Assembly: GCA_026874595.1 (NCBI GenBank)
Contig: CM049306.1
Location: 6,400,019-6,464,018, forward strand
DNA: 64,000 nucleotides
Direction of reading: 5' to 3'
Source of the DNA: Sipunculus nudus
Lineage: Eukaryota; Annelida; Sipuncula; Golfingiida; Sipunculidae
Shown: positions 50,226 to 64,000 of the stretch, one piece after another
How positions within the stretch are numbered: the first letter of the stretch is position 1
Layout of the letters: each line of letters opens with the position of its first letter
The notes under the pieces: model-generated
The model's database searches: none
Told to the model about the DNA's origin: nothing
The model's input: the letters and a program-made list of their open reading frames with translations, nothing else
Position numbers and translations under genes: made by a program

Positions 50226-50432
50226 CAGAAGCGGATCTACGAGAAGGGGTCTAGGGGGTACGCCCCCCCCCCCCCCCCTTTCGCAGCCGCCGCAACCTTT
50301 TTTAAGGGTCTCAGACAAAATTTTGCGGCCTGGACCCGCCCCCTTTTCCGGACTTTGGGAGCTTTTTTAGGCTTTGTCTTTAGTCCTCCTGGTCTGGACA
50401 CCTCCTTTTCCTAAATCCTGGATACGCCCCTG
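50226..50432. mobile_element. Short MITE with CAGRRGCGKATCYA termini
   Basis: The left end CAGAAGCGGATCTACG and the complement of the right end CAGGGGCGTATCCAGG are imperfect inverted repeats. Runs of C and G follow the termini, as in the element at 45,922. 207 bp and non-coding. No clear target duplication. Confidence 0.55.
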
Positions 50433-51265
50433 CGTGGAGTTAATGTTTATCATAAATCGTGTTTTTCATTGAAAATCTAAGTTACCACATATGAGTATCC
50501 TGCAGTGAAATTTTTTCTAGTTACAAATTTTTTCTCTTCTGTGTACTTCATAGTGGAATTTATATTTTGTTTAATTTAGAGCGATCGTTTGATTTACATT
50601 TGCAAAGCGATGACTGCTCTTCAATGTGTGGCTAAGGAATTCCTTGCTAATGATTCATCCATATAATTGCATTGTTGTCAACTAAATGTCTGTAATAAGG
50701 AAATTTGACGTGATATATTTCTATACGTTGTCCAGTTTTGTAATGTTTTCGAAGAGAGGCGGGTATTTCTAAGACGGCCCCGGGCGGTTATGAGGTTAGG
50801 TACGCCGCTGGCTGGGTTATAAATATTCCAGGACTGGATTTTGGATGCTGCAAATGTCAAGTTTGTTTACTAGTGACTGATATTTGACCTTATTCTAGGC
50901 GAGAAATGAATAACATCAAAACCTGCTGGCCACTGTAATGTAAAGTTTCTGATTGACTCTCTGTGCATGCATGCCACAAAGGGTTGTATTCTATTTAAAA
51001 CAATTCTTGACACACACGCATAAAAAAGTTTTTTCTCGTTGCATTTTACTTTTCATAATCACACCTCATATAGTATTAATAACTCAAATTTACTCAATAT
51101 GTATGGATAACAACCAAAGGATACAATTAAGCGCCAGACAGTCAAAGTAAACCTACTCATATCACATCATATTGCATGACAATGTGTATAATAAGGGTGA
51201 TATTTATCTTATCATTAAAATTTGTAAGATGTTATGTAAGAGTAATTTTTAAAGTATAATGTGTC
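50433..51265. other. Intergenic, nothing recognised
   Basis: Short open frames only. Confidence 0.45.
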
Positions 51266-51274
51266 TCTTATGCC

Positions 51275-51562
51275 CTTCTCACACTGGCGTGAAATGACGC
51301 GCTCCTAGTGGCGCTAACTTCAACGCCTGTTATTTTACAGTTAGCGCCCTTTTTACGCCATGCAAAGTAGTGATGGCGTTGGTTGGGGATGACTGGCATT
51401 AATTTACTTCAGTCAACGTGGGTCAAAGCCAAAATCTGCGCCAGTCATCACATAATATGGCGTTGATCCACGTTGACTCGCGTTGTTTTTTTAACGCCAA
51501 CCAACGCCTGTCAACACATACCATGACTGGCTATGACTCGCGTTTATAGGCGTTGGCAGGGG
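51275..51562. repeat. GGCGTT-rich boundary segment next to satellite B, possible transposon end
   Basis: Starts with CCTTCTCACACTGGCGTGAA and repeats short GGCGTT, AACGCC and CAACG words in both orientations, unlike the AT-rich flank. It passes directly into the first satellite B monomer (GGCAGGGGCGACTAAATGAG). It may be one end of a mobile element that contained the founding monomers. Confidence 0.45.
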
Positions 51563-54500
51563 CGACTAAATGAGAACCAATACACAGCGACTTAATGTTA
51601 ACCAGTAAACAGTAACTAAATCAGAACCAGTACACAGCGACGTAATAAGAACCAGTAAACAGCGACTAAATGAGAACCAGTACACAGCGACTAAATCAGA
51701 ACCAGTACACAGCGACTACATCAGAACCAGTACACAGCGACGTAATGAGAACCAGTAATCAGCGACTAAATGAGAACCAGTAAACAGCGACATATTGAGA
51801 ACCAATAAACAGCGACTAAATGAGAAGCAGTAAACAGCAACTAAATGAGAACCAGTACACAGAGACTAAATGAGAACCAGTAAACAGCGACTAAATGAGA
51901 ACCAGTACAAGCGACTAAATGAGAACCAGTACACAGTAACTAAATGATAACCAGTACACAACAACTAAATGAGAACCAGTACATAGCGACTAAATGAGAA
52001 CCAGTACACAGCGACTAAATGAGAACCAGTAAAAAGCCACTAAATGAGAACCAGTAAACAGCCACTAAATTATAACCAGTACACAGCGACTAAATGAGAA
52101 CCAGTACACAGCGACTAAATGAGAACCAGTACACAGCGAATAAATGAGAACCAGTACACAGCAAATAAATGATAACCAGTAAACAGCGACTAAATGAGAA
52201 CCAGTAAACAGCCACTAAATGAGAACCAGTAAACAGCCACTAAATAATAACCAGTACACAGCGACTAAATGAGAACCAGTACACAGCGACTAAATGAGAA
52301 CCAGTACACAGCGACTAAATGAGAACCAGTACACAGCGACTAAATGAGAAGCAGTAAACAGCGACTAAATGATAACCAGTACACAGTGACTAAATGATAA
52401 CCAGTACACAGCGACTAAATCAGAACCAGTACACAGCGACTAAATGAGAACCAGTACACAGCGACTAAATGAGAACCAGTAAACAGCGACTAAATGATAA
52501 CGAGTACACAGTGACTAAATGATAACCAGTACACAGCGACTAAATGAAAACCAGTAAAAAGCGACTAAATGAGAACCAGTACACAGCGACTAAATAAGAA
52601 CCAGTACACAGCGACTAAATGATAACCAGTACACGGTGACTAAATGATAACCAGTACACAGCGACTAAATGATAACCAGTAAACAGAAACTAAATGAGAA
52701 CCAGTACACAGCGACTAAATGAAAACCAGTAAAAAGCGACTAAATGAGAACCAGTACACAGCGACTAAATGAGAACCAGTACACAGCGACTAAATGATAA
52801 CCAGTACACAGTGACTAAATGATAACTAGTACACAGCGACTAAATGAGAACCAGTAAACAGCGACTAAATGATAACCAGTACACAGCGACTAAATGAGAA
52901 CCAGTACACAGCGACTTAATGAGAACCAGTACACAGCGACTGAATCAGAACCAGTACACAGCGTCTAAATGATAACCGGTACACAGCGACTAAATGAGAA
53001 CCAGTTAACAGCGACTTAATGAGAACCAGTAAACAGCCACTAAATAAGAACCAGTTCAAAACGACTAAATCAGAACCAGTACACAGCGACTTAATGATAA
53101 CAAGTTAACAGCGACTAAATGAGAACCAGTACACAGCGACTAAATGAGAATCAGTACACAGCGACTAAATGAGAACCAGTAAACAGCGACTAAATGATAA
53201 CGAGTACACAGTGACTAAATGATAACCAGTACACAGCGACTAAATGAAAACCAGTAAAAAGCGACTAAATGAGAACCAGTACACAGCGACTAAATGAGAA
53301 CCAGTGCACAGCAACTAAATGATAACCAGTACACAGCGACTAAATGATAACCAGTACACAGCGACTAAATGAGAACCAGTAAACAGCGACTAAATGAGAA
53401 CCAGTAAACAGCGACTAAATGATAACCAGTACACAGCGACTAAATGAGAGAACCAGTACACAGCGACTAAATCAGAACCAGTACACAGCGACTAAATGAG
53501 AACCAGTACACAGTGACTAAATGATAACCAGTACACAGTGACTAAATGATAACCAGTACACGGCGACTAAATGATAACCAGTAAACAGAAACTAAATGAG
53601 AACCAGTACACAGCGACTAAATGATAACCAGTAAACAGAAACTAAATGAGAACCAGTACACAGCGACTAAATGAGAACCAGTAAACAGTGACTAAATGAG
53701 AACAAGTAAACAGCAACTAAATAATAACCAGTACACAGCGACTAAATGAGAACCAGTAAACAGTGACTAAATGAGAACAAGTAAACAGCAACTAAATAAT
53801 AACCAGTACACAGCGGCTAAATGAGAACCAGTACACAGCGACCAAATGAGAACCAGTACACAGCGACTAAATGATAACCAGTACACAGCGACTAAATGAT
53901 AACCAGTACACAGCGACTAAATAAGAACCAGTACACAGCGACTAAATGATAACCAGTACACGGTGACTAAATGATAACCAGTACACAGCGACTAAATGAT
54001 AACCAGTAAACAGAAACTAAATGAGAACCAGTACACAGCGACTAAATGAAAACCAGTAAACAGCCACTTAATGAGAACCAGTACAAGCGACTAAATGAGA
54101 ACTAGTATACAGTGACTAAATGATAACCAGTACACAACGACTTAATGATAACCAGTAAAAAGCGACTAAATGAGAACCAGTACACAGCGACTAAATTAGA
54201 ACCAGTACACAGCGACTAAATGAGAACCAGTAAACAGCGACTAAATGAGAACCAGTACACAGCGACTAAATGAGAACCAGTACACAGCGACTAAATGAGA
54301 ACCAGTACGCAGCGACTAAATGAGAACCAGTAAACAGTGACTAAATGAGAACCAGTACACAGCAACTAAATGATAACCAGTTCACAGCGACCAAATGAGA
54401 ACCAGTACACAGCGACTAAATGATAACCAGTACACAGTGACTAAATGATAACCAGTACACAGCAACTAAATGAAAACTAGTACACAGCGACTAAATGAGA

Positions 54501-56399
54501 ACCAGTAAACAGGGACTCAATTAGAACCAGTACACAGCGAAAAAAATCAGAACCAGTACACAGCGACTAAATCAGAACCAGTACACAGCGACTTAATGAT
54601 AACCAGTAAAAAGCGACTAGATGTGAACCAGTAAAAAGCGACTAAATGAGAACCAGTACACAGCGACTAAATTAGAACCAGTACACAGCGACTGAATGAG
54701 TACCAGTACACAGCGACTAAATTAGAACCAGTAAACAGCGACTAAATGAGAACCAGTAAACAGCGACTAAATGAGAACCAGTACACAGCTACTAAATGAG
54801 AACCAGTAAACAGCCACTAAATGAGAACCAGTAAACAGCCACTAAATAATAACCAGTACACAGCGACTAAATGAGAACCAGTAAAAAGCGACTAAATGAG
54901 AACCAGTACACAGCGACTAAATGATAACCAGTAAACAGCGACTAAATGAGAACCAGTAAACAGCGACTAAATGAGAACCAGTAAACAGCGACTAAATGAT
55001 AACCAGTACACAGTGACTAAATGATAACCAGTACACAGCGACTAAATGATAACCAGTAAAAAGCGACTAAATGAGAACCAGTACACAGCGACTAAATGAG
55101 AACCAGTGCACAGCAACTAAATGATAACCAGTACACAGCGACTAAATGATAACCAGTACACAGCGACTAAATGAGAACCAGTAAACAGCGACTAAATGAG
55201 AACCAGTAAACAGCGACTAAATGATAACCACTACACAGCGACTAAATGAGAACCAGTACACAGCGACTAAATCAGAACCAGTACACAGCGACTAAATGAG
55301 AACCAGTACACAGTGACTAAATGATAACCAGTACACAGTGACTAAATGATAACCAGTACACGGCGACTAAATGATAACCAGTAAACAGAACCTAAATGAG
55401 AACCAGTACACAGCGACTAAATGATAACCAGTAAAAAACAGAAACTAAATGAGAACCAGTACACAGTGACTAAATGATAACCAGTACACAGCGACTAAAT
55501 AAGAACCAGTACACAGCGACTAAATGATAACCAGTACACAGTGACTAAATATGATAACCAGTACACAGCGACTAAATGATAACCAGTAAACAGAAACTAA
55601 ATGAGAACCAGTACACAGCGACTAAATGAAAACCAGTAAACAGGGACTCAATTAGAACCAGTACACAGTGACTAAATGAAAACTAGTACACAGCGACTTA
55701 ATGATAACCAGTAAACAGCGAATAAATGAGAACCAGTAAACAGCAACTTAATGAGAACCAGTACAAGCGACTAAATGAGAACCAGTACACAGTGACTAAA
55801 TGATAACCAGTACACAACGACTTAATGATAACCAGTAAAAAGCGACTAAATGAGAACCAGTACACAGCGACTAAATGAGAACCAGTAAACAGCGACTAAA
55901 TGAGAACCAGTACACAGCGACTAAATGAGAACCAGTACACAGCGACTAAATGAGAACCAGTACGCAGCGACTAAATGAGAACCAGTAAACAGTGACTAAA
56001 TGAGAACCAGTAAACAGCGACTAAATAATAACCAGTACACAGCAACTAAATGAGAACCAGTTAACAGCGACTAAATTAGAACCAGTACACAGCGACTTAA
56101 TGATAACCAGTACACAGTGAATAAATGATAACCAGTACACAGCGACTAAATGATAACCAGTAAACAGAAACTAAATGAGAACCAGTACACAACGACTAAA
56201 TGATAACCAGTAAACCGAAACTAAATGAGAACCAGTACACAGCGACTAAATGATAACCAGTACACAGCGACTAAATGATAACCAGTTCACAGCGACCAAA
56301 TGAGAACCAGTACACAGCGACTAAATGATAACCAGTACACAGTGACTAAATGATAACCAGTACACAGCAACTAAATGATAACCAGTAAACAGAAACTAA

Positions 56400-59300
56400 A
56401 TGAGAACCAGTACACAGCGACTAAATGAGAACCAGTAAACAGGGACTCAATTAGAACCAGTACACAGTGACTAAATGAAAACTAGTACACAGCAACTAAA
56501 TGATAACCAGTAAACAGCGACTAAATGAGAACCAGTAAACAGCGACTAAATGAGAACCAGTACAAGCGACTAAATGAGAACCAGTACACAGTGACTAAAT
56601 GATAACCAGGACACAACGACTTAATGATAACCAGTAAAAAGCGACTAAATGAGAACCAGAAAAACAGCGACTAAATTAGAACCAGTACACAGCGACTTAA
56701 TGAGAACCAGTACACAGCGACTGAATCAGAACCAGTACACAGCGTCTAAATGATAACCGGTACACAGCGACTAAATGAGAACCAGTTAACAGCGACTTAA
56801 TGAGAACCAGTAAACAGCCACTAAATAAGAACCAGTTCAAAACGACTAAATCAGAACCAGTACACAGCGACTTAATGATAACAAGTTAACAGCGACTAAA
56901 TGAGAACCAGTACACAGCGACTAAATGAGAATCAGTACACAGCGACTAAATGAGAACCAGTAAACAGCGACTAAATGATAACGAGTACACAGTGACTAAA
57001 TGATAACCAGTACACAGCGACTAAATGAAAACCAGTAAAAAGCGACTAAATGAGAACCAGTACACAGTGACTAAATGATAACCAGTACACGGCGACTAAA
57101 TGATAACCAGTAAACAGAAACTAAATGAGAACCAGTACACAGCGACTAAATGAGAACCAGTACACAGCGACTAAAGGAGAACCAGTAAACAGTGACTAAA
57201 TGAGAACCAGTAAACAGCGACTAAATAATAACCAGTACACAGCGACTAAATGAGAACCAGAACACAGCGATTCAATGATAACCAGTACACAGCGACTAAA
57301 TAAGAACCAGTACACAGCGACTATATGATAACCAGTAAACAGCGACTAAATGAGAACCAGTAAACAGCGACTAAATGAGAACCAGTACAAGCGACTAAAT
57401 GAGAACCAGTACACAGTGACTAAATGATAACCAGTACACAGCGACTTAATGATAACCAGTAAAAACCGACTAAATGAGAACCAGTACACAGCGACTAAAT
57501 GAGAACAAGTACACAGCGACTAAATGAGAACAAATACACAGCGACGAAATGAGAACCAGTAAACAGCGACTAAATTAGAACCAGTAAACAGGGACTAAAT
57601 GAGAACCAGTACACAGTGACTAAATGAGAACCAGTACACAGCGACTAAATGAGAACCAGTAAACAGTGACTAAATGAGAACCAGTAAACAGCGACTAAAT
57701 GATAACCAGTACACAGCGACTAAATGAGAACCAGTACACAGCGACTAAATCAGAACCAGTACACAGCGACTAAATAATAACCAGTACACAGCGACTAAAT
57801 GAGAACCAGTTAACAGTGACTAAATGAGAACCAGTAAACAGCGACTAAATAATAACCAGTACACAGAAACTAAATGAGAACCAGTTAACAGTGACTAAAT
57901 GAGAACCAGTACACAGCGACTAAATGAGAACCAGTACACAGCGACTAAATGAGAACCAGTACACAGTGACTACAGTGACCAAATGATAACCAGTACACAG
58001 CGACTAAATGATAACCAGTAAACGGAAACTAAATGAGAACCAGTACACAGCGACTAAATGATAACCAGTAAACAGAAACTAAATGAGAACCAGTACACAG
58101 CGACTAAATGATAACCAGTACACAGCGACTAAATGATAACGAGTTCACAGCGACTAAATGAGAACCAGTACACAGCGACTTAATGATAACCAGTACACAG
58201 TGACTAAATGATTACCAGTACACAGCGACTAAATGATAACCAGTCAACAGAAACTAAATGAGAACCAGTACACAGCGACTTAATGAGAACCAGTAAACAG
58301 GGACTCAATTAGAACCAGTACACAGTGACTAAATGAAAACTAGTACACAGCGACTAAATGATAACCAGTAAACAGCGACTAAATGAGAACCAGTAAACAG
58401 CGACTAAATGAGAACCAGTACAAGCGACTAAATGAGAACCAGTACACAGTGACTAAATGATAACCAGTACACAGCGACTTAATGATAACCAGTAAAAAGC
58501 GACTAGATGAGAACCAGTACACAGCGACTAAATGAGAACCAGTACACAGCGACTAAATGAGAACCAATACACAGCGACTAAATGAGAACCAGTACACAGC
58601 GACTAAATGAGAACCAGTACACAGCGACTAAATTAGAACCAGTAAACAGCGACTAAATGAGAACCAGTAAACAGCGACTAAATAAGAACCAGTACACAGC
58701 TACTAAATGAGAACCAGTAAACAGCCACAAAATGAGAACCAGTAAACAGCCACTAAATAATAACCAGTACACAGGGACTAAATGAGAACCAGTAAAAAGC
58801 GACTTAATGAGAACCAGTACACAGCGACTAAATTAGAACCAGTAAACAGCGACTAAATGAGAACCAGTAAACAGCGACTAAATGAGAACCAGTACACAGC
58901 TACTAAATGAGAACCAGTAAACAGCCACTAAATGAGAACCAGTAAACAGCCACTTAATAATAACCAGTACACAGCGACTAAATGAGAACCAGTACACAAC
59001 ATCTAAATGAGAACCAGTACATAGTGGCTAAATGATAACCAGTACACAGCGACTAAATGAGAACTAGTACACAGCGACTAAATGAGAACCAGTACACAGC
59101 GACTAAATGAGAACCAGTACACAGTGACTAAATGAGAACCAGTATACAGCCACTAAATAATAACCAGTACACAGCGACTAAATGAGAACCAGTACACAAC
59201 AACTAAATGAGAACCAGTACATAGCGACTAAATGATAACCAGTACACAGCGACTAAATGAGAACCAGTACAAAGCGACTAAATGATAACCAGTACACAGC

Positions 59301-61554
59301 GACTAAATGAGAACCAGTACACAGCGAATAAATGAGAACCAGTAAACAGTGACTAAATGAGAACCAGTAAACAGCGACTAAATAATAACCAGTACACAGC
59401 GACTAAATGAGAACCAGTACACAGCGATTCAATGATAACCAGTACACAGCGACTAAATAAGAACCAGTACACAGCGACTAAATGATAACCAGTAAACAGC
59501 GACTAAATGAGAACCAGTAAACAGCGACTAAATGAGAACCAGTACAAGCGACTAAATGAGAACCAGTACATAGTGACTAAATGATAACCAGTACACAGCG
59601 ACTTAATGATAACCAGTAAAAACCGACTAAATGAGAACCAGTACACAGCGACTAAATGAGAACAAGTACACAGCGACTAAATGAGAACAAATACACAGCG
59701 ACGAAATGAGAACCAGTAAACAGCGACTAAATTAGAACCAGTAAACAGCGACTAAATGAGAACCAGTACACAGCGACTAAATGAGAACCAGTACACAGCG
59801 ACTAAATGAGAACCAGTAAACAGTGACTAAATGAGAACCAGTAAACAGCGACTAAATGAGAACCAGTAAACAGCGACTAAATGAGAACCAGTACACAGCA
59901 ACTAAATGAGAACCAGTACACAGCAACTAAATAATAACCAGTAAACAGCGACTAAATGAGAACCAGTAAACAGTGACTAAATGAGAACCAGTAAACAGCG
60001 ACTAAATAATAACCAGTACACAGAAACTAAATGAGAACCAGTTAACAGCGACTAAATGAGAACCAGTACACAGCGACTAAATGAGAACCAGTACACAGCG
60101 ACTAAATGAGAACCAGTACACACTGACTAAATGATAACCAGTACACAGTGACCAAATGATAACCAGTACACAGCGACTAAATGATAACCAACAAACGGAA
60201 ACTAAATGAGAACCAGTACACAGCGACTAAATGATAACCAGTAAACAGAAACTAAATGAGAACCAGTACACAGCGACTAAATGATAACCAGTACACAGCG
60301 ACTAAATGATAACGAGTTCACAGCGACTAAATGAGAACCAGTACACAGCGACTTAATGATAACCAGTACACAGTGACTAAATGATAACCAGTACACAGCG
60401 ACTAAATGATAACCAGTCAACAGAAACTAAATGAGAACCAGTACACAGCGACTAAATGAGAACCAGTAAACAGGGACTCAATTAGAACCAGTACACAGTG
60501 ACTAAATGAGAACCAGTACACAGCAACTAAATGATAGCCAGTAAACAGCGACTAAATGAGAACCAGTAAACAGCGACTAAATGAGAACCAGTACAAGCGA
60601 CTAAATGAGAACCAGTACACAGTGACTAAATGATAACCAGTACACAGCGACTTAATGATAACCAGTAAAAAGGGACTAGATGAGAACCAGTACACAGCGA
60701 CTAAATGAGAACCAGTACACAGCGACTAAATGAGAGCCAATACACAGCGACTAAATGAGAACCAGTACACAGCGACTAAATGAGAACCAGTACACAGCGA
60801 CTAAATTAGAACCAGTAAACAGCGACTAAATGAGAACCAGTAAACAGCGACTAAATAAGAACCAGTACACAGCTACTAAATGAGAACCAGTAAACAGCCA
60901 CTAAATGAGAACCAGTAAACAGCCACTAAATGAGAACCAGTAAACAGCCACTTAATAATAACCAGTACACAGCGACTAAATGAGAACCAGTACACAACAT
61001 CTAAATGAGAACCAGTACATAGCGACTAAATGATAACCAGTACACAGCGACTAAATGAGAACTAGTACACAGCGACTAAATGAGAACCAGTACACAGCGA
61101 CTAAATGAGAACCAGTACACAGTGACTAAATGAGAACCAGTATACAGCCACTAAATAATAACCAGTACACAGCGACTAAATGAGAACCAGTACACAACAA
61201 CTAAATGAGAACCAGTACATAGCGACTAAATGATAACCAGTACACAGCGACTAAATGAGAACCAGTACAAAGCGACTAAATGATAACCAGTACACAGCGA
61301 CTAAATGATAACCAGTACACAGCGACTAAATGATAACCAGTACACAGCGACTAAATGAGAACCAGTAAACAGCGACTAAATAATAACCAGTGCTCAGCAA
61401 CTAAATGAGAACCAGTACACAACAACTAAATGAGAACCAGTACACAGCTACTAAATGAGAACCAGTAAACAGCCACTAAATGAGAACCAGTAAACAGCCA
61501 CTAAATAATAACCAGTACACAGCAACTAAATGAGAACCAGTAAAAAGCGACTTA
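56400..61554. repeat. Satellite B higher-order block, copy 1 (5,155 bp)
   Basis: Variant markers recur at exactly +5,155: GGGACTCAATT at 56,442 and 61,597, GCGACTGAATCAG at 56,717 and 61,872, GCGACGAAATG at 57,541 and 62,696, and GACTACAGTGACC at 57,968 and 63,123. Copy 2 continues to the window end. A partial duplicate within the block places GCGACGAAATG also at 59,698. Confidence 0.9.
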
Positions 61555-64000
61555 ATGAGAACCAGTACACAGCGACTAAATGAGAACCAGTAAACAGGGA
61601 CTCAATTAGAACCAGTACACAGTGACTAAATGAAAACTAGTACACAGCAACTAAATGATAACCAGTAAACAGCGACTAAATGAGAACCAGTAAACAGCGA
61701 CTAAATGAGAACCAGTACAAGCGACTAAATGAGAACCAGTACACAGTGACTAAATGATAACCAGGACACAACGACTTAATGATAACCAGTAAAAAGCGAC
61801 TAAATGAGAACCAGAAAAACAGCGACTAAATTAGAACCAGTACACAGCGACTTAATGAGAACCAGTACACAGCGACTGAATCAGAACCAGTACACAGCGT
61901 CTAAATGATAACCGGTACACAGCGACTAAATGAGAACCAGTTAACAGCGACTTAATGAGAACCAGTAAACAGCCACTAAATAAGAACCAGTTCAAAACGA
62001 CTAAATCAGAACCAGTACACAGCGACTTAATGATAACAAGTTAACAGCGACTAAATGAGAACCAGTACACAGCGACTAAATGAGAATCAGTACACAGCGA
62101 CTAAATGAGAACCAGTAAACAGCGACTAAATGATAACGAGTACACAGTGACTAAATGATAACCAGTACACAGCGACTAAATGAAAACCAGTAAAAAGCGA
62201 CTAAATGAGAACCAGTACACAGTGACTAAATGATAACCAGTACACGGCGACTAAATGATAACCAGTAAACAGAAACTAAATGAGAACCAGTACACAGCGA
62301 CTAAATGAGAACCAGTACACAGCGACTAAAGGAGAACCAGTAAACAGTGACTAAATGAGAACCAGTAAACAGCGACTAAATAATAACCAGTACACAGCGA
62401 CTAAATGAGAACCAGAACACAGCGATTCAATGATAACCAGTACACAGCGACTAAATAAGAACCAGTACACAGCGACTATATGATAACCAGTAAACAGCGA
62501 CTAAATGAGAACCAGTAAACAGCGACTAAATGAGAACCAGTACAAGCGACTAAATGAGAACCAGTACACAGTGACTAAATGATAACCAGTACACAGCGAC
62601 TTAATGATAACCAGTAAAAACCGACTAAATGAGAACCAGTACACAGCGACTAAATGAGAACAAGTACACAGCGACTAAATGAGAACAAATACACAGCGAC
62701 GAAATGAGAACCAGTAAACAGCGACTAAATTAGAACCAGTAAACAGGGACTAAATGAGAACCAGTACACAGTGACTAAATGAGAACCAGTACACAGCGAC
62801 TAAATGAGAACCAGTAAACAGTGACTAAATGAGAACCAGTAAACAGCGACTAAATGATAACCAGTACACAGCGACTAAATGAGAACCAGTACACAGCGAC
62901 TAAATCAGAACCAGTACACAGCGACTAAATAATAACCAGTACACAGCGACTAAATGAGAACCAGTTAACAGTGACTAAATGAGAACCAGTAAACAGCGAC
63001 TAAATAATAACCAGTACACAGAAACTAAATGAGAACCAGTTAACAGTGACTAAATGAGAACCAGTACACAGCGACTAAATGAGAACCAGTACACAGCGAC
63101 TAAATGAGAACCAGTACACAGTGACTACAGTGACCAAATGATAACCAGTACACAGCGACTAAATGATAACCAGTAAACGGAAACTAAATGAGAACCAGTA
63201 CACAGCGACTAAATGATAACCAGTAAACAGAAACTAAATGAGAACCAGTACACAGCGACTAAATGATAACCAGTACACAGCGACTAAATGATAACGAGTT
63301 CACAGCGACTAAATGAGAACCAGTACACAGCGACTTAATGATAACCAGTACACAGTGACTAAATGATTACCAGTACACAGCGACTAAATGATAACCAGTC
63401 AACAGAAACTAAATGAGAACCAGTACACAGCGACTTAATGAGAACCAGTAAACAGGGACTCAATTAGAACCAGTACACAGTGACTAAATGAAAACTAGTA
63501 CACAGCGACTAAATGATAACCAGTAAACAGCGACTAAATGAGAACCAGTAAACAGCGACTAAATGAGAACCAGTACAAGCGACTAAATGAGAACCAGTAC
63601 ACAGTGACTAAATGATAACCAGTACACAGCGACTTAATGATAACCAGTAAAAAGCGACTAGATGAGAACCAGTACACAGCGACTAAATGAGAACCAGTAC
63701 ACAGCGACTAAATGAGAACCAATACACAGCGACTAAATGAGAACCAGTACACAGCGACTAAATGAGAACCAGTACACAGCGACTAAATTAGAACCAGTAA
63801 ACAGCGACTAAATGAGAACCAGTAAACAGCGACTAAATAAGAACCAGTACACAGCTACTAAATGAGAACCAGTAAACAGCCACAAAATGAGAACCAGTAA
63901 ACAGCCACTAAATAATAACCAGTACACAGGGACTAAATGAGAACCAGTAAAAAGCGACTTAATGAGAACCAGTACACAGCGACTAAATTAGAACCAGTAA
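61555..64000. repeat. Satellite B higher-order block, copy 2 (truncated by window)
   Basis: Equivalent to 56,400-58,845 and still matching at the last base of the window. Confidence 0.9.

Larger units (their letters stand above)
51563..64000. repeat. Satellite B: 25-bp monomer, about 500 copies, runs off the window
   Basis: Each unit is CAGCGACTAAATGAGAACC followed by AGTACA. Common variants are GATAACC, GAAAACC, AGTAAA, GTGACT, GAAACT and CCACT. Rare deletions produce GTACAAGCGACT (22-bp units). Every frame is closed by TAA or TGA within the unit, so it cannot encode protein. It is at least 12.4 kb long and its right end is not in the window. Confidence 0.98.

Overview
The window looks like eukaryotic, non-coding-rich DNA from an invertebrate animal. 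A marine mollusc, perhaps a bivalve, is my best guess. The basis is AT-rich intergenic sequence, spliced gene structure, a 'rolling stone'-type membrane protein gene, an APE-type LINE whose ORF1 starts with a 2A-like peptide (known from molluscan, sea urchin and other invertebrate non-LTR elements), Tigger/pogo-like miniature transposons, a tRNA-derived SINE, and two very large satellite arrays. The species cannot be named from the sequence alone. Only one host gene can be supported with good confidence.

Layout. 1-4.9 kb: intergenic DNA with a palindromic repeat family, a 19-bp minisatellite (2.09-2.82 kb) and a diverged ~295-bp tandem duplication. 4.9-10.3 kb: one decayed non-LTR retrotransposon on the minus strand. 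ORF1 carries a 2A-like N-terminus and an L1-type RNA-binding domain, and ORF2 carries endonuclease, reverse transcriptase and a CCHC-type C-terminus. ORF2 is broken by two later transposon insertions; removing each on paper restores the reading frame. 10.3-12.25 kb: palindromic repeats, then a 972-bp Tigger-like element. 12.25-17.8 kb: intergenic, with dispersed repeats and a nearly perfect ~710-bp tandem duplication. 18.72-19.49 kb: the large 3' exon of a rolling-stone-like gene, with a one-base frameshift. 19.55-35.94 kb: satellite A, a 66/68/70-bp monomer with higher-order repeats, starting about 60 bp after the gene's stop codon.

35.94-51.56 kb: low-gene DNA with a PIF/Harbinger transposase remnant, a 51-bp tandem repeat, a tRNA-derived SINE, several terminal-inverted-repeat elements, an LTR-like segment and several long (TA)n tracts. 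51.56-64.0 kb: satellite B, a 25-bp monomer running off the window end, with a 5,155-bp higher-order repeat.

There are no operons or co-working gene sets. The interactions visible are between mobile elements (nested insertions), between the satellites and their edges, and between satellite A and the adjacent gene, whose likely polyadenylation signals lie inside the array.
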